Under the pieces are notes generated by a model. It saw only the letters and a program-made list of their open reading frames with translations, had not been told where the DNA came from and ran no database searches. This document shows, one piece after another, positions 1 through 10,400 of a stretch of DNA of 64,000 nt (its first letter is position 1; each line of letters begins with the position of its first letter). A program made the translations under genes and the position numbers. The stretch is from NCBI GenBank assembly GCA_964017185.1, contig OZ024870.1, positions 24,389,621 to 24,453,620 of the forward strand, in the 5' to 3' direction. The DNA is from Rugalucina vietnamica (lineage: Eukaryota > Mollusca > Bivalvia > Lucinida > Lucinidae).

Positions 1-200
1 ACCAGGTCCGACACAAACTGGACTCGCGCAGCCACAGAAAACACTAAGAAGTATGACGTTTTTTAAGTTAATAAGTAGGGGAATTTTACTGTCCCTGTAG
101 TGAATACCAAGGGACTGATCTGCTTTGCGGTTACCACAAAATGATCTGCGCCGTAGTTTCTTAATATGCAAAATTGTTGGTTTTCTCATGAGGCAGCTCA
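1..200 (-). repeat. GAGCC MITE, cut by the window start
   Basis: Family description, valid for all copies below: about 235 bp; terminal inverted repeats of about 27 bp starting GAGCCGCCTCATGAGAAAAC; an inner near-perfect hairpin of about 60 bp around GGCGCTGATCAGCTTCGC; 4-bp A/T-only target duplications. In the + orientation the inner hairpin comes first. This copy lacks its left end. Confidence 0.75.
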
Positions 201-340
201 TCTTGCGTTGTTAAGAACCTTCTTTTCATCATCTTTTTTTGAAAAGTGTCCTCAACTACTGTAAAACTCTGACATTAACCAGCAAACTACGATGGTCAGC
301 CTACAGAGTGCCGCACTAAGGAGAAAAATTAAGCAACCTC

Positions 341-462
341 TGAACCTTCTCGTGTCATAACCAACAACCTTGGATTCCGACCAGGTCCGACACAAACAGG
401 ACTGTGCAGCCACAGAAAGTATTAGAATTATGAAATTTCGTAGTTAGTAAGTAGGGGAAATG

Positions 463-493
<31 letters not shown>

Positions 494-527
494 ATAATAT
501 GCAAATTGTTGGTTTTCTCATGAGACA
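341..527 (-). repeat. GAGCC MITE, inner hairpin replaced by poly(T)
   Basis: Both ends are present, but the central part is a 28-bp T run (464-491). Confidence 0.75.
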
Positions 528-688
528 GCTCATCTGTTTTAAGAACCTTCTTGTCATCATCTTTTTTGAAAAGGGAACCGTAAAACTCTCTGACATAAAC
601 AAAAAGATATCCAGCAAATTGCGGTGTTCAGGCCATTGATAAAGGTGCTAATAAATGCTGCATCAAAGTGAAAAATTAAGCAACATCT

Positions 689-925
689 GAGCCTTCTCGT
701 GTCAAAACCAACAACCTTGGATTCCGACCAGGTCCGACACAAATTGGACTGCGCAGTTACAGAAGGTGCTTAGTGGTATGAAGTTTTGTGGTTAGTAAGT
801 AGGGGAATTGTAGTCTATCTGTTTTGCGAAAACAAAGGCAAGATCATCAACTTTGCAGTTAACCTGAAGCTGATATGCGCCTTTGGTTTTGCATATGCAA
901 ATTGTTGGTTTTCTAATGGGGTGAC
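689..925 (-). repeat. GAGCC MITE, right end interrupted
   Basis: The last bases of its terminal repeat meet the insertion at 926. Confidence 0.7.
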
Positions 926-1307
926 TCAGGCCGTCCTTAAAAAATTGTTGGTTTGCTGTGCTCCTACCTACCCACAAAAATTGGCCCTACCCAAAAAATT
1001 TTATGGTCATGCTGGGGATTTTTTTTTTTTTTTTTTTTTTTTTTATATATATAAAAAAATCTAAAGTTTCTGGTAAAATTTAAATCAAAACTTCTAAATT
1101 TAGTTTAAACAATGTTTCAATAGTGACTTCTCTTTAAATTTATAGGTTTTCAACCATATTCAAGCACTATACTGATAAAGCAAATGAATTTTTTTTTAGG
1201 TTCACCAAAAAAAAAAAAAAAAAAAAAAAAATGCCCTACCTACCTACCCATTCTGAAATTGATGGGTAGGAGCACAGCAAACCAACAATTTATTAAGGAT
1301 GGCCTCA
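926..1307. repeat. Inverted-repeat element with about 45-bp ends, inserted in a MITE
   Basis: The left end, CTCAGGCCGTCCTTAAAAAA followed by TTGTTGGTTTGCTGTGC, is matched inverted at 1263-1307. The interior is A/T-rich with T24 (1020-1043) and A24 (1207-1230) runs. Confidence 0.7.
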
Positions 1308-1384
1308 TCTTGCGTTTATAAAACTTTTGTGTCCTCAACTTTTTTTGAAAAGGTAACTCTTAAACTCTTTGACATAAACAAGGA

Positions 1385-1545
1385 CATACTTTAATGTCCT
1401 TTGGCCAAGGTCGAGAGATGACCTTGACCTTAATTAATCACATACTTCACATATGTCTCTGGATGCAATAGTTTTCAGAAACCATTATGTTTCCACTTTT
1501 AGCCATGTTAACTAGTGAAAGCCTAAGTTTCCCTAATTGACTGGT
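1385..1545. repeat. Fragment of tandem-core family B
   Basis: GGCCAAGGTCGAGAGATGACCTTGACC and following sequence match 53051-53225 and 54003-54180. Confidence 0.6.
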
Positions 1546-1740
1546 TTCCATTCAATAGCTGAAATGCATGCAAAGTTCTTAACACTTAGTTGTGAAGTAA
1601 AATGCCTATAGTAACTTATTGTATGTTCATTTCTTTAATCGTTTTACAGGAGTCACATTCCGGCATGGTTTTTAAATACAGCTGAATCAACAGTGATGAA
1701 AGCACACTGTCTTTGATTCAGCTTTGTTTCAATGTCATGT

Positions 1741-2215
1741 GCCTGCTGTATATAGCTTCCTTCAGGCACACAACATTGAAACTATGTTAAATCAATGTTG
1801 ATTCATTGTTGAAACTATGTTGAATCAATGATGATTTAAGGGTTGAAACTATGTTGAATCTTTGTTGATTTGTCACATCAACATTGATTAAATACAGTTT
1901 CAATGTTTTGCCTGCTGGCATGGGAATCTCCTTCAGACACACAGCATTGAGAAAATGTAGAAACAACATTGAATCAATGTTGATACTACATTGAGTACCT
2001 ACTGCTGAGGCTAACTGATTAAATGTAGAGGACTCACAGCTGATTCAACACTGAGAACTCAAGGTTGACCCAACATTTAGATCTCACTATTGAATAGGCA
2101 TTGAAAGTTCAACTTTGATTCAACTTTGGCAATAATGCGTTGAATCAAATTGCAAATTCAAATATATTTCAAAGTTATATCAACCTTAGGCCTCAATGTT
2201 GAAACAACGTTGCAT
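1741..2215. repeat. Degenerate GTTGAATCAATGTTGA repeats
   Basis: Many loosely spaced copies of GTTGAAACTATGTTGAATC and related words; TGCCTGCTG followed by CTTCAGRCACACARCATTGA occurs twice (about 1741 and 1908). Confidence 0.6.
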
Positions 2216-2235
2216 CAATGTTTGCGTGCCTGCTG

Positions 2236-2460
2236 GGACGTCCCTTTCAAGATTATTTCAGCTCATATGAGACGGGCCAATCAGTAGGTGGGGAGAAAAC
2301 GGGAGAACCCCGAGAAAGACCACCTGGCACACCCGCAAGCAGAACTTGGCTTGTCTCATGTGGCCAGAGCGGGGCTCGAACCCACACCAGACACAGCGGT
2401 GAGATGATCGAGTGATTAAGAAATTTGCGCTCTTAACCGCTCAGCCACTGGGGCTGCCGC
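2236..2460 (-). mobile_element. tRNA-derived SINE (type 1)
   Basis: On the - strand it begins GCGGCAGCCCCAGTGGCTGA (A box region), has a B box GGGTTCGAGCCCC, and a conserved body ending TCATATGAGCTGAAATAATC then TTGAAAGGGACGT. The body is shared with copies at 20561 and 32336. It resembles the V-SINE/RUDI type reported in molluscs (inference). Confidence 0.85.
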
Positions 2461-2675
2461 CCTGCCCATTGGTGCCCTGAGAAATTGTTCATTGATGGGC
2501 TGCTTGGGCATCCAGACAAAGCTTATAAACTATTGACAGACCATCTGATTACTGGTTAATGGTCAGAAGGTCTGTGTCTACCTAAGAAAAATGATGTGAG
2601 TCAAACCATTGGGAACAAGACTACTCGCCAACAAGAAGGCTAACACGAAAAAGTACAGAGAAAAGTAATGAGAGA

Positions 2676-3770
2676 GTATTGATCCGGTCGGCAAGCTACT
2701 CTTTCGTGAGAAAAGATCAATATTGGTTACCAGAACTGTTCATTTCCCGCCTCTTTGCTCATTCGGTCGAGGGTATAACTCGGTCATTATCGCTATGCTT
2801 TAATCATGTTTAGATGCTCATAAAATCGTATTTTATCAGAAATATTACGGGGTTCATACCTTGAGTTGAAGATATTATCAAAGCTTTTAAGAAAATAAAC
2901 AATTTTGTTCTTCTGCTTTAAATTCAGTAAGGTTAGAGCTGTCATTGATATCGCTGATATTGATGTATCGATAAAAATGAGCTTCGATATTCATATAGAT
3001 ACAGAAAAGAGACATATCGATATTGAAAAGTGGTACATGTCTATAGTTTAATACAGACAAGGACATATAGTATTTCAAGTTAATTTTCCCAAATATTTTC
3101 ATAAAATGATATATTGTATAAATTACAGATGTCTTGTTACAGGTATATATAATTTACATAAAACATGAGGCAGTGTTATTAAATACCCATTGCGCAATGT
3201 TTTCAAACATTTACTGAGTCTAACCATTACCTGAGGGTTGGGGTTAGCGCTTAGCAGTACATATTTTTGTGGAGAAATTACATCCATATCAAATACCCAT
3301 CCTTGATTTTTAGCAATGTCAAATTGCCAGGCAGGCAACATTCATTCAGATTAGGCTAGTTAGGATGTGCATGTACTTTGATCATCATGTTCAGTAAAAT
3401 TTGACTCAAGTAATATGTCTCTTTTCTACGAATAAATGATGGAGTTTAAAATTTACCTTGCACTTGTTTGTGGTCTTAAAAGGTTAGAGAAGGCTAGGGA
3501 GTTTTATATTGTATACATACAAATTTAAAGTAGCATAAGAAAACAATATGGGTCTATTGAAGTTACAAAACACTTTGTTGAAAAATTATTTGTATATTAA
3601 TATTATATATCGATATTTGTATCGATATATCACAATATTTCCCACTTATATATCGATATGTAAAATGCCCAATCAATGACAGCTCTAAGTAAGGTCATAG
3701 CGATAAACACCGAGTCGGTCACCTTGTACGAATGACCGATGACGTCATTCCGACTGGATCAATACAAGCT
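2676..3770. repeat. Imperfect inverted-repeat element split by a hAT-type insertion
   Basis: GTATTGATCCGGTCGGC on the left is matched inverted by CCGACTGGATCAATAC on the right. The pairing continues inward (GTCATTATCGCTATG / CATAGCGATAA). Removing 2934-3687 and one duplication leaves an element of about 330 bp. Confidence 0.65.
2934..3687. mobile_element. Non-autonomous hAT-type element, 754 bp
   Basis: Terminal inverted repeats TAGAGCTGTCATTGAT/ATCAATGACAGCTCTA and an exact 8-bp duplication AGTAAGGT at 2926-2933 and 3688-3695. The ends fit the hAT pattern. The interior is rich in TATCGATAT words and has no transposase. Confidence 0.85.
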
Positions 3771-4470
3771 CCAACAAGCTTTCACTACTGTTACAGTACA
3801 GCTCCAACAAGCTTTCTGGACACTTGAAGAATCAAGACACATCACTGACACAGATTTTGAAACAATTCATCTACACTTCTGAAGACATTTCACCGACAAT
3901 TTTGTTCAAAGTTATATTTCCGTATCTGATAATTATAATTAGTAATGATGAGCAATTTAGGATAATTACTTGCATGAGATAGATTATTGATCACAAATTT
4001 GTTTGATATGAAGTGATACAGGGAAACTGACCATGATTTAAAGTATCGCTACATTTAAAATGTTACAGAAAGAAACAAAGTTAGTCAGGATAACCACTGC
4101 ATTATGCGTTTGGAATTCGAGTAAAAACAAAAAGGTCATTGTGCACATCATCGTTAATTTTGTAACATTGTTGACGTTTTTATTATTTCGGAGTAAATGC
4201 CCACTCAGCCAATTATGGCCATCTGTTCATGACAGTCAACATGTACATTAGACAAAAGAAACTTAAGTGTTTAGTGCTTCAGCCTTTTTCCATCAGTATC
4301 CAATACTCTAAACCGATCCACATTTCATGTTGATTTACTAGTTACAGAACGATTAATCAATTATAATTCATAATCAGTCGAAGTTGCTCAAAAAACAAGC
4401 AATTGATTGGCATCTTGATCTCATGACTAATCAAATGTTTCCATAGCTGCATTTAATTTTATTTTTTGTT
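3771..4470. other. No gene or repeat recognised
   Basis: A/T-rich sequence with only short ORFs (the longest is 63 codons at 4060-4251). The word GCTCCAACAAGCTTTC appears twice, at 3769-3784 and 3801-3816. Confidence 0.5.
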
Positions 4471-5580
4471 AGCTCGCCTGCACGAAGTGCATAGAGCTAT
4501 TGTAGTCACCTCAGTTGTGCGCGTTTACGTGCGCGTCCGCGTCCGCTTCACACTTTCGGTTAAAGTTTTTTATAAGTCTATAACTCTTGACCATGTTGAT
4601 GGATCAAGTTGATACTTTGCATGTTGCTAGATATTGGTCTGAAGTTTTACGCAGTACCATCATGACCCACCCTGGGTGACCTTGAGGTCAAGGTCACAGA
4701 CTTAGAAATTTTGTGTTTAAGTTTTTGGTTAAAGTTTTTGTAAATCTATATCTCTTGACCATATTGATGGATTGAGTTGATACTTTGCATGTTGCTAGAT
4801 ATTGGTCTGAAGTTTTAAGCAGTACCATCATGACCCACCCTGGGTGCTTTGAGGTCAAGGTCACAGACTTAGAAATTTTGTGTTTAAGTTTTTGGTTAAA
4901 GTTTTTGTAAGTCTATATCTCTTGACTATATTGATGGATTGAGTTGATACTTTGCATGTTGCTAGATATTGGTCTGAAGATTTATGCAGTACCATCATGA
5001 CCCACTCTTGGTGACCTTGAGGTCAAGGTCACAGACTTAGAAATTTTGTGTTTAAGTTTTTGATTTAAGTTTTTGTAAGTCTATATCTCTTGACCATGTT
5101 GATTGATCGAGTTGATACTTTGCATGTTGGTAGATATTGGTCTGAAGTTTTATGCAGTACCATCATGACCTACCCTGGGTGACCTTGAGGTCAAGGTCAC
5201 AGACTTAGAAATTTTGTGTTAAATTTTTTGGTTAAAGTCTAAATCTCTTGAACATGTTGATGGATAAAGTTGATACTTGCATGTTGATAGATATTGGTCT
5301 CGGGTTTTATGCTGTACATCACAACTCACCTGGATGACCTTGAGGTCAGGGTCATGGACTTGGAAGTTTTGTGTTTAAGTTTTTGTTAATGTTTTTATAA
5401 GTCTATATCTCTTGAACATGTAGACTGATCAAGTTGATACTTTGCATTGGTCTGAAGTTTTATGTTGTACCATCATGACCCACCTGAGTGACCTTGAGGT
5501 CAAGGTCATGGGTCATAGATTTTAACAGATGTAGTGACAAAGCACAAGTCAGGCGAGCTACGCTGTCCTGCGACAGCTCT
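4471..5580. mobile_element. Tandem-core element, family C (candidate non-autonomous Helentron)
   Basis: The start AGCTCGCCTGCACGAAGTGC folds into a small hairpin. The core is about six copies of a 169-bp unit (TCTTGACCATGTTGATGGAT, then TGACCTTGAGGTCAAGGTCA). It ends CAGGCGAGCTACGCTGTCCT with GCGACAGCTCT. The start word AGCTCGCCTG recurs inverted next to the end. Confidence 0.75.
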
Positions 5581-5644
5581 TATTATTCTGAAAAGTAATT
5601 GTTAAATGCATTTAGATTTACATAATTTATTAATCCAGTAATAG

Positions 5645-6531
5645 AAATATAATAGAAATATATATATTTGTGTTTTACTCATAAATCATGCTATTGAACC
5701 ACAGTTACATTCATACAGACTTTATATTTGGAAGATTATCAAAAAATATATATATTTGTGTTTTACTCATAAATCATGCTATTGCACCACAGTTACATTC
5801 ATACAGACTTTATATTTGGAAGATTATCAAAAAATATATATATTTGTGTTTTACTCATAAATCATGCTATTGGACCACAGTTACATTCATACAGACTTTA
5901 TATTTGGAAGATTATCAAAAAATATATATATTTGTGTTTTACTCATAAATCATGCTATTGAACCACAGTTACATTCATACAGACTTTATATTTGGAAGAT
6001 TATCAAAAAATATATATATTTGTGTTTTACTTATAAATCATGCTATTGAACCACAGTTACATTCATACAGACTTTATATTTGGAAGATTATCAAAAAATA
6101 TATATATTTGTGTTTTACTTATAAATCATGCTATTGAACCACAGTTACATTCATACAGACTTTATATTTGGAAGATTATCAAAAAATATATATATATGTG
6201 TTTTACTTATAAATCATGCTATTGAACCACAGTTACATTCATACAGACTTTATATTTGGAAGATTATCAAAAAATATATATATTTGTGTTTTACTTATAA
6301 ATCATGCTATTGAACCACAGTTACATTCATACAGACTTTATATTTGGAAGATTATCAAAAAATATATATATTTGTGTTTTACTTATAAATCATGCTATTG
6401 AACCACAGTTACATTCATACAGACTTTATATTTGGAAGATTATCAAAAAATATATATATTTGTGTTTTACTTATAAATCATGCTATTGAACCACAGTTAC
6501 ATTCATACAGACTTTATATTTGGAAGATTAT
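5645..6531. repeat. 88-bp satellite, about 10 copies
   Basis: Unit starts (ATGCTATTG) at 5688, 5776, 5864, 5952, 6040, 6128, 6216, 6304, 6392 and 6480. Copies differ at only a few positions (for example ACTCATAAA in the first versus ACTTATAAA later), so the array is young or homogenised. It stops abruptly at 6531. Confidence 0.97.
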
Positions 6532-6577
6532 CGTGGCCGAAAATATTGACACACCTCTCCATAACCTGGTAACAATT

Positions 6578-6812
6578 GAGCTGCGACGCGAGAAAACCGG
6601 TCTTCGGGGTTTCCGACCAGGTCCGACACAAACCGGCCTGTACCAGCTCAGAAAAGAGCTAGAAGCTTGAAATTTCGGATTTAAGAAGAAGAGAAATTGT
6701 ACTATCCGTGTAGCGAAAACAAAGGCGCTGATCAGCTTCGCAGTTACTGCGAAGCTGATCTGCGCCTTTGTTTTCGCATAGGCATAAATCCGGTTTTCTC
6801 GCGATGCGGCTC
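6578..6812 (-). repeat. GAGCC MITE, complete
   Basis: AATT duplication at 6574-6577 and 6813-6816. Confidence 0.9.
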
Positions 6813-6829
6813 AATTAAAGGTCAAACAT

Positions 6830-7390
6830 TTGGCATCAGTTTTGATTTAGAAAACTCCCAAGATGTTAAGGGGTGGCAACAAAACATAGGTTTTGTATGA
6901 CAAAGGCCTTGTATAATCAAAGGTACATGTAACTTTCACATTCACAACACATATAGTTCTGCTCTGAGGTAATTAGGCTTTAAAACCTGAATTTTTCAAC
7001 TGGAATAAGCAAAAGAAAGTCTCTGTTTTTGTCTACATGGCCATATATTCAGTCTGCTACATCAGCAGACAGAGTTTTACTCCATTAAGCTGGCTTTTTC
7101 AGAAAGGTGAAAAAGTTAATTATATGATAGATTATCAATTGGTTTATTAAAACAGATTATCGATTATGAAATTCTAGCGAATTTCCAACACTATCAAAAT
7201 GGCCTGAAGTCAGCCGTCTGCATGCGGTCAGAGCATTATGCATTATCACTAGCATGAGCATTACCGGATATTATTGTTTCTTTTCCTACTTTCGTTATTT
7301 TATCGTCGGAATCACAGAATCTAAAGGGACTATTTTTACTCAAATGATTGATTCATTCAATGTTTCTGTTTTGTGTATATGTAGAGAAGC
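6830..7390. other. RPAP2 upstream flank
   Basis: No ORF or known repeat. It should contain the RPAP2 promoter, but no TATA box or initiator could be assigned. Confidence 0.4.
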
Positions 7391-7395
7391 AATTG

Positions 7396-7469
7396 GCCAG
7401 TTACTGCGAAGCTGATCTGCGCCTTTGTTTTTGCATAGGCAATTATCTGGTTTTCTCATGACACGGCTC
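7396..7469 (-). repeat. GAGCC MITE fragment next to the RPAP2 start
   Basis: Only the right third survives. It ends 19 nt before the RPAP2 ATG, beside the possible 5'UTR splice acceptor. Confidence 0.75.
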
Positions 7470-7488
7470 TTGTTTCATCTTTAGTAAA

Positions 7489-10400
7489 ATGTCTGGTGAA
7501 GAGGACAAAAAGGCAGAGTTGAGAAAGAAGATAGAATACCAGGTGGCTTGTGAAGAAAGAGCCTTCAGGATCGTTGAACGATTGATTGACAATCCTATCA
7601 CAGCACAACAGCTTCTTGATGCAGTAGGTTTATGTACCAGTTCTTTTTAATTTGTACTTGAACACACTAAAATAGTATAGTGTATTATGAGATTTAGTAT
7701 GCCTCATTTGGGAGTAAATAGATAATAAATTGATATGATTTTTCGTTATACATCAAAAAACTTATAAGTGGGTACTTGTACTTCAGAGTGTAATACAGCA
7801 GACTGATTTGTTCCCATACATTTGTTTGTTATCTTCATGTACGGTATTATATTATTCAAGAAATCCAAATATTTGAAAGCTATTCCTTTGAAACCTAATA
7901 TTCAAACTTTTAAATGATAAATTCACGAAACGAAAGACATTCTATTTCAGTTACAATTCATAACACCTGATCATTACAATGATATAGTGGAAGAGAGAGC
8001 TGTGTCAAAACTCTGTGGTTATCCAGTCTGTGGGAAAACACTGTCTAATGTAAGAATTCACTCATTTTTAGAACTTTGCTGTGCCAAGTGTTTATGTCTA
8101 CACTGTCTTGTGTCTATGTTTTCAAAGCTATTATTATACCTCATAAATATTCATTGGCTAAGTGGTGATTTTGATTGGTCCAGAGCAGGTAACCCGGAGG
8201 CTGCTATTCTGTCATGTCACATGATCATATTACCCTCTGACGTCATATCTGCCTAAAAATTTGCAGATGAGCTTGTAGTCACATGCTTTTGTTTACAGTG
8301 CACAAGGAGGGTGCTATTCTGTCATGTCGCATGATCATATTACCGTCTGACGCCATATTCTCCTAACTATGCAGTTGCACTTGTAGTCACGTGTTTATCT
8401 TGTGGTTTGTCACTTTCAAAAAGGGTTTGGTATGATAAAACATTTGTTACCCTGATAGTTCGTCTCTCACTAATGAGAAAGACCATCATTATTTCTTGAA
8501 TAGTGCTGATGTGTGTTGGTGAGTTCTTTGATGGCTGACTAGGCCAATTCTGGCTCTAAACTGTCGGTTGCAAGTAGAGCAAGTCAATGTCATAGAGTCT
8601 GATGGTGGCACATTTGTTTTGGCTTTGCGCTCTCTTCGCTTTCTTTCAGCTTCACAGATTCTCTTCTTTTCATAAAGAGCTGCCCCTTTGTTGATGAGAC
8701 CTCGCCACTTTGATCGCTCCTGTGCAGTCTGTTCCCAGGACCCCATTGGTATTTCGAAATCCTTCAGAGAGGCTTTGAAGGTGTCTTTGTAGCGTTTCTT
8801 CTGGCCACCTTGAGAGCTCTTTCCCTCCTGTAGTTCTCCATAGAAAACTTTCTTTGGAAGTCGCGCATCAGGCATTCTTATAACATGGCCAGTCCATCTT
8901 AGCTGTGCTAGCTTTAAGACTGTATGCATGCTTTGCATCCCTGCTTTCGTCAGGACCTCTGTGTCTGGAATCTTGTCCTGCCACTTGATTTTTAACAACT
9001 TTCTCAAACAGCTTAAGTGGAAATGGTTAAGTCTCTTTGCATGGCATTGGTATACTGTCCAGGTCTCACATGCATACAAGAGGGTTGGCAGTACCACAGC
9101 CTTGTAGACTTTCAGCTTGGTGTCAAGCTTGATTCCATTTCGCTCCCAGACATTTGCACGGAGTCGTCCGAATGCCACACTAGCCTTTGCAATTCTGGCA
9201 GTGATCTCATCATCAATATGCACTGCTCTGGAGAGAGTGCTTCCCAGGTAGGTGAACTTGTCAACAACTTTCAGTTTTTGCCCATTCACAGTGATGGTTG
9301 GTTCATTATATGGCTTTCTGGGCGCTGGTTGGTGTACAACCTCTGTCTTTTTTGTGCTGATTGTGAGATCATAGTTATCATAGTTGTTACCCTAGAGTGA
9401 GGGTGACATGACGATTTGTTCACCCTTGACAGGTTATATCACCTGTCTCGATGAACAAATCGTCGTGTCACCCTCAAGGGCAACAATTGTATAATGTAGA
9501 TCACAATGTCATCATATCCCATTGTCTCTTTTTAGAACTCTCTTTGGTGTAGTTCCACTTTATAACTCTTTGTCATTGTTTCTATATGAGTATGTTCATA
9601 TATGAGCCTCCTCGTGGGAAAACCAACAATGTGGTTTCCGAACAGGTCCGACACAAATCAGGCTGTGCAGTCACAGAAGACAGCTAGAAGCATGAAATTT
9701 TGTATTTAAGAAGTATCCGTGTAGCGAAAACAAAGGTGCTGATCAGCTTCGCGGTTACCGTGAAGCTGATCTGCGTCTTTGTTTTTCGCATACGTAGATT
9801 GTTGGTTTTCTCATGAGGCGGCTCATATATTTCTTTGAAGGATCTCATATTTGCCCACACATCTGCATCTTATTGACCTGTGGCATGTCTTTTATGAGAT
9901 TCAAGCAAGCAAAATAAATGTATTAGAATACATGCAACAATAGTTTTGGTGTCTGGAGTCAGGATTATGTGTTGTTGCAGGTCCCCAAGCAGAAGTATGT
10001 CATATCTACAAAAACTAACAAGGTCTATGACATTGAAAGCAAAAAGGTAAGGATAAAAATGATGTGAGCCCTGAAAGTACATGTAGAAAAGCATTTTGTT
10101 TCAGTAATTCCCAAAAATGCAATGACATGTCATAGGAATTTATTGCTCAGATATGGCCAGTTTCATATGACCATGACATTAGAACATTTGTATTAAACAA
10201 CCAGAACTGGTGTTCTGAAGATGAGTTTCTGTTCATAAAACACCTGGCACCTAGGACATTGTTACACTTCTAAAATACAATAAAAAGTTACTAGGTTTAC
10301 ACAAAAACTTAGATAAAAATGCTGGAATGTTACGGTCAAATCACTCAAATGGAATTGGCTACAATTATTTTTTTGAAATGGAAAATAATCTTGGTGTTCG

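Larger units (their letters stand above)
1..1385. repeat. Triplicated block of MITE plus flank, period about 345 bp
   Basis: The unit is a GAGCC-type MITE (- orientation) followed by a spacer beginning CATCTTGCGT and running to CTCTGACATAAAC. Units start before 1, near 341 and near 689. The third spacer resumes at about 1307, after a nested insertion at 926-1307. Confidence 0.7.

Noticed and set aside
2340..2460. A functional tRNA gene
   Set aside because: The A and B boxes are present, but the rest does not fold as a cloverleaf and the body is shared with other SINE copies.
5645..6531. CRISPR-like regular array
   Set aside because: The whole 88-bp unit is repeated with no unique spacers, and the DNA is eukaryotic.
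5688..6670. Series of overlapping 61-92 codon ORFs
   Set aside because: They are the 88-bp satellite read in each frame; no domain and no gene context.
9017..9400. 127-codon + strand ORF
   Set aside because: Antisense of the LINE reverse-transcriptase fragment.
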